Assembly: GCA_020633975.1 (NCBI GenBank)
Contig: JACKCR010000002.1
Coordinates: forward strand, 186,001 to 250,000
Direction: 5' to 3'
Source of the DNA: Candidatus Eiseniibacteriota bacterium
GTDB taxonomy: Bacteria; Eisenbacteria; RBG-16-71-46; CAIMUX01
Length of the DNA stretch: 64,000 nucleotides
Below are positions 63,320-64,000 of this stretch, one piece after another. Below the pieces are notes generated by a model, which saw only the letters and a list, made by a program, of their open reading frames with translations, made no database searches and was not told the origin of the DNA. Position 1 is the first letter of the stretch. Each line of letters begins with the position of its first letter. The translations under genes and the position numbers were made by a program.

Positions 63320-64000
63320 ATGATCCGGTTCGATCATGTCTTCAAGAAGTATGGGGGAGCCCGACGCGCTTGGGTTCTCGACGATCTGTCCCTCGAGATT
63401 CCGACGGGAGAGATGGTCTTTCTCCTGGGCGCCAGCGGTGCGGGGAAGACCACCCTTCTCAAACTCGTGACGCTCGAAGAGCGGCCGACGAAGGGACGGA
63501 TCCAAGTCCAGGAGTTCGACTCCGACTCGATCCCCAAGGCCAAGGTGCCTCTCCTCCGCCGCCGCTGTGGCGTGGTCTACCAGGACTTCCGTCTCATCCG
63601 GGACAAGACGATCCACGAGAATCTCGCCTACGTCCTCCAGATGACCGGGATCCTCGATCCGAACACGCTCCATGCGATCACGCGGAGGGTGCTCGCCCAG
63701 GTCGGGCTCATCGCGAAGCGGAACGACTTTCCCGACGAACTCTCGGGCGGAGAGCAACAGCGAGCGGCGATCGCACGTGCACTGGTCCACCAGCCGTCCA
63801 TCCTCCTCGCGGACGAACCGACCGGAAACCTCGACCAAGAGATGGGGATCGACATCCTCCAGCTCCTTCGTCGGGTCAACCTGGCCGGCGCCACCGTCAT
63901 GGTGGCATCGCACGACCATGAGCTCGCGCTCCGGTTCGCAGATCGCGTGATCGTGCTCGAGGCGGGACGGGTGCGTACGGATGAGCGGATCCGGCAGAAG
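63320..64000 (+). CDS. ftsE: Cell-division ABC ATPase FtsE, 3' end outside window
   Basis: ATPase of the FtsEX complex, which controls septal peptidoglycan hydrolysis. 227 codons to the right edge without a stop. N-terminus MIRFDHVFKKYGGAR, Walker A GASGAGKTT, Q-loop VYQDFRLI, signature LSGGEQQRAAIARAL, Walker B ILLADEPTGNLD and a switch His in ASHDHELA are intact, and the Q-loop VYQDFRL is FtsE-like. An ftsX gene should follow beyond the window. The start is ATG 63320. Confidence 0.93.
   Translation, partial: MIRFDHVFKKYGGARRAWVLDDLSLEIPTGEMVFLLGASGAGKTTLLKLVTLEERPTKGRIQVQEFDSDSIPKAKVPLLRRRCGVVYQDFRLIRDKTIHENLAYVLQMTGILDPNTLHAITRRVLAQVGLIAKRNDFPDELSGGEQQRAAIARALVHQPSILLADEPTGNLDQEMGIDILQLLRRVNLAGATVMVASHDHELALRFADRVIVLEAGRVRTDERIRQK

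Overview
The window looks like a chromosomal segment of an uncultured, GC-rich, double-membrane bacterium. Supporting signs are an OprB-type porin, a SurA-like chaperone, lipobox proteins, secreted proteins with FlgD-type Ig-like C-termini, a beta-helix surface protein and ECF sigma/Ser-Thr kinase pairs. The single-chain glycyl-tRNA synthetase, class II ribonucleotide reductase, Rnf and pyruvate:ferredoxin oxidoreductase fit an anaerobe or facultative anaerobe. The nearest impression is an Eisenbacteria/FCB-like lineage; that placement is inference and no marker settles it. I see no tRNA, rRNA, CRISPR array, phage or insertion sequence.

Layout. 1-4.5 kb: a chemoreceptor (cut by the left edge) with an outer-membrane porin, then a duplicated-motif secreted protein and a class-3 lipase. 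4.6-20.5 kb is an energy-conservation block: pntB-pntA and ykgJ on the minus strand, and facing away from them rnfB, a giant PFOR, rnfC-D-G-E-A, a NqrM-like Cys protein and a ferredoxin-NAD(P) reductase-like flavoprotein. Together these can connect pyruvate oxidation, ferredoxin, an ion gradient, NADH and NADPH. 20.5-25.2 kb: two secreted FlgD-tailed proteins and feoAB. 25.3-33.1 kb: ECF sigma factor coupled to a TPR kinase, a class V aminotransferase, and a 985-residue lipoprotein made of 19 six-cysteine repeats.

33.1-40 kb: glyS, a histone-H1-like tail fused to an AhpD/CMD-like region, a PAP2-like membrane protein, an inositol monophosphatase, a lipoprotein whose Shine-Dalgarno sits in a hairpin, and a TPR-TlpA thioredoxin protein. 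40-44 kb: a sigma-54 activator with its own -24/-12 promoter and a PopT/DUF368 transporter. 44.4-49.2 kb: a cobalamin adenosyltransferase with the B12-dependent ribonucleotide reductase it would serve (with paired NrdR-like boxes), then a LysR regulator. 49.5-56.3 kb: mtaB and miaB (radical-SAM Fe-S enzymes), then iscS, an A-type Fe-S carrier and ygfZ, a functionally coherent Fe-S set. 56.4-64 kb: a DHH phosphoesterase, a tailed SpoVG, a GT87-like protein, a beta-helix protein, a degenerate receiver, SurA, an S4 protein and ftsE (cut by the right edge).

Many adjacent genes overlap by 1-4 bases, so translational coupling is common here. Several starts are GTG or TTG, chosen by Shine-Dalgarno and conserved N-termini.
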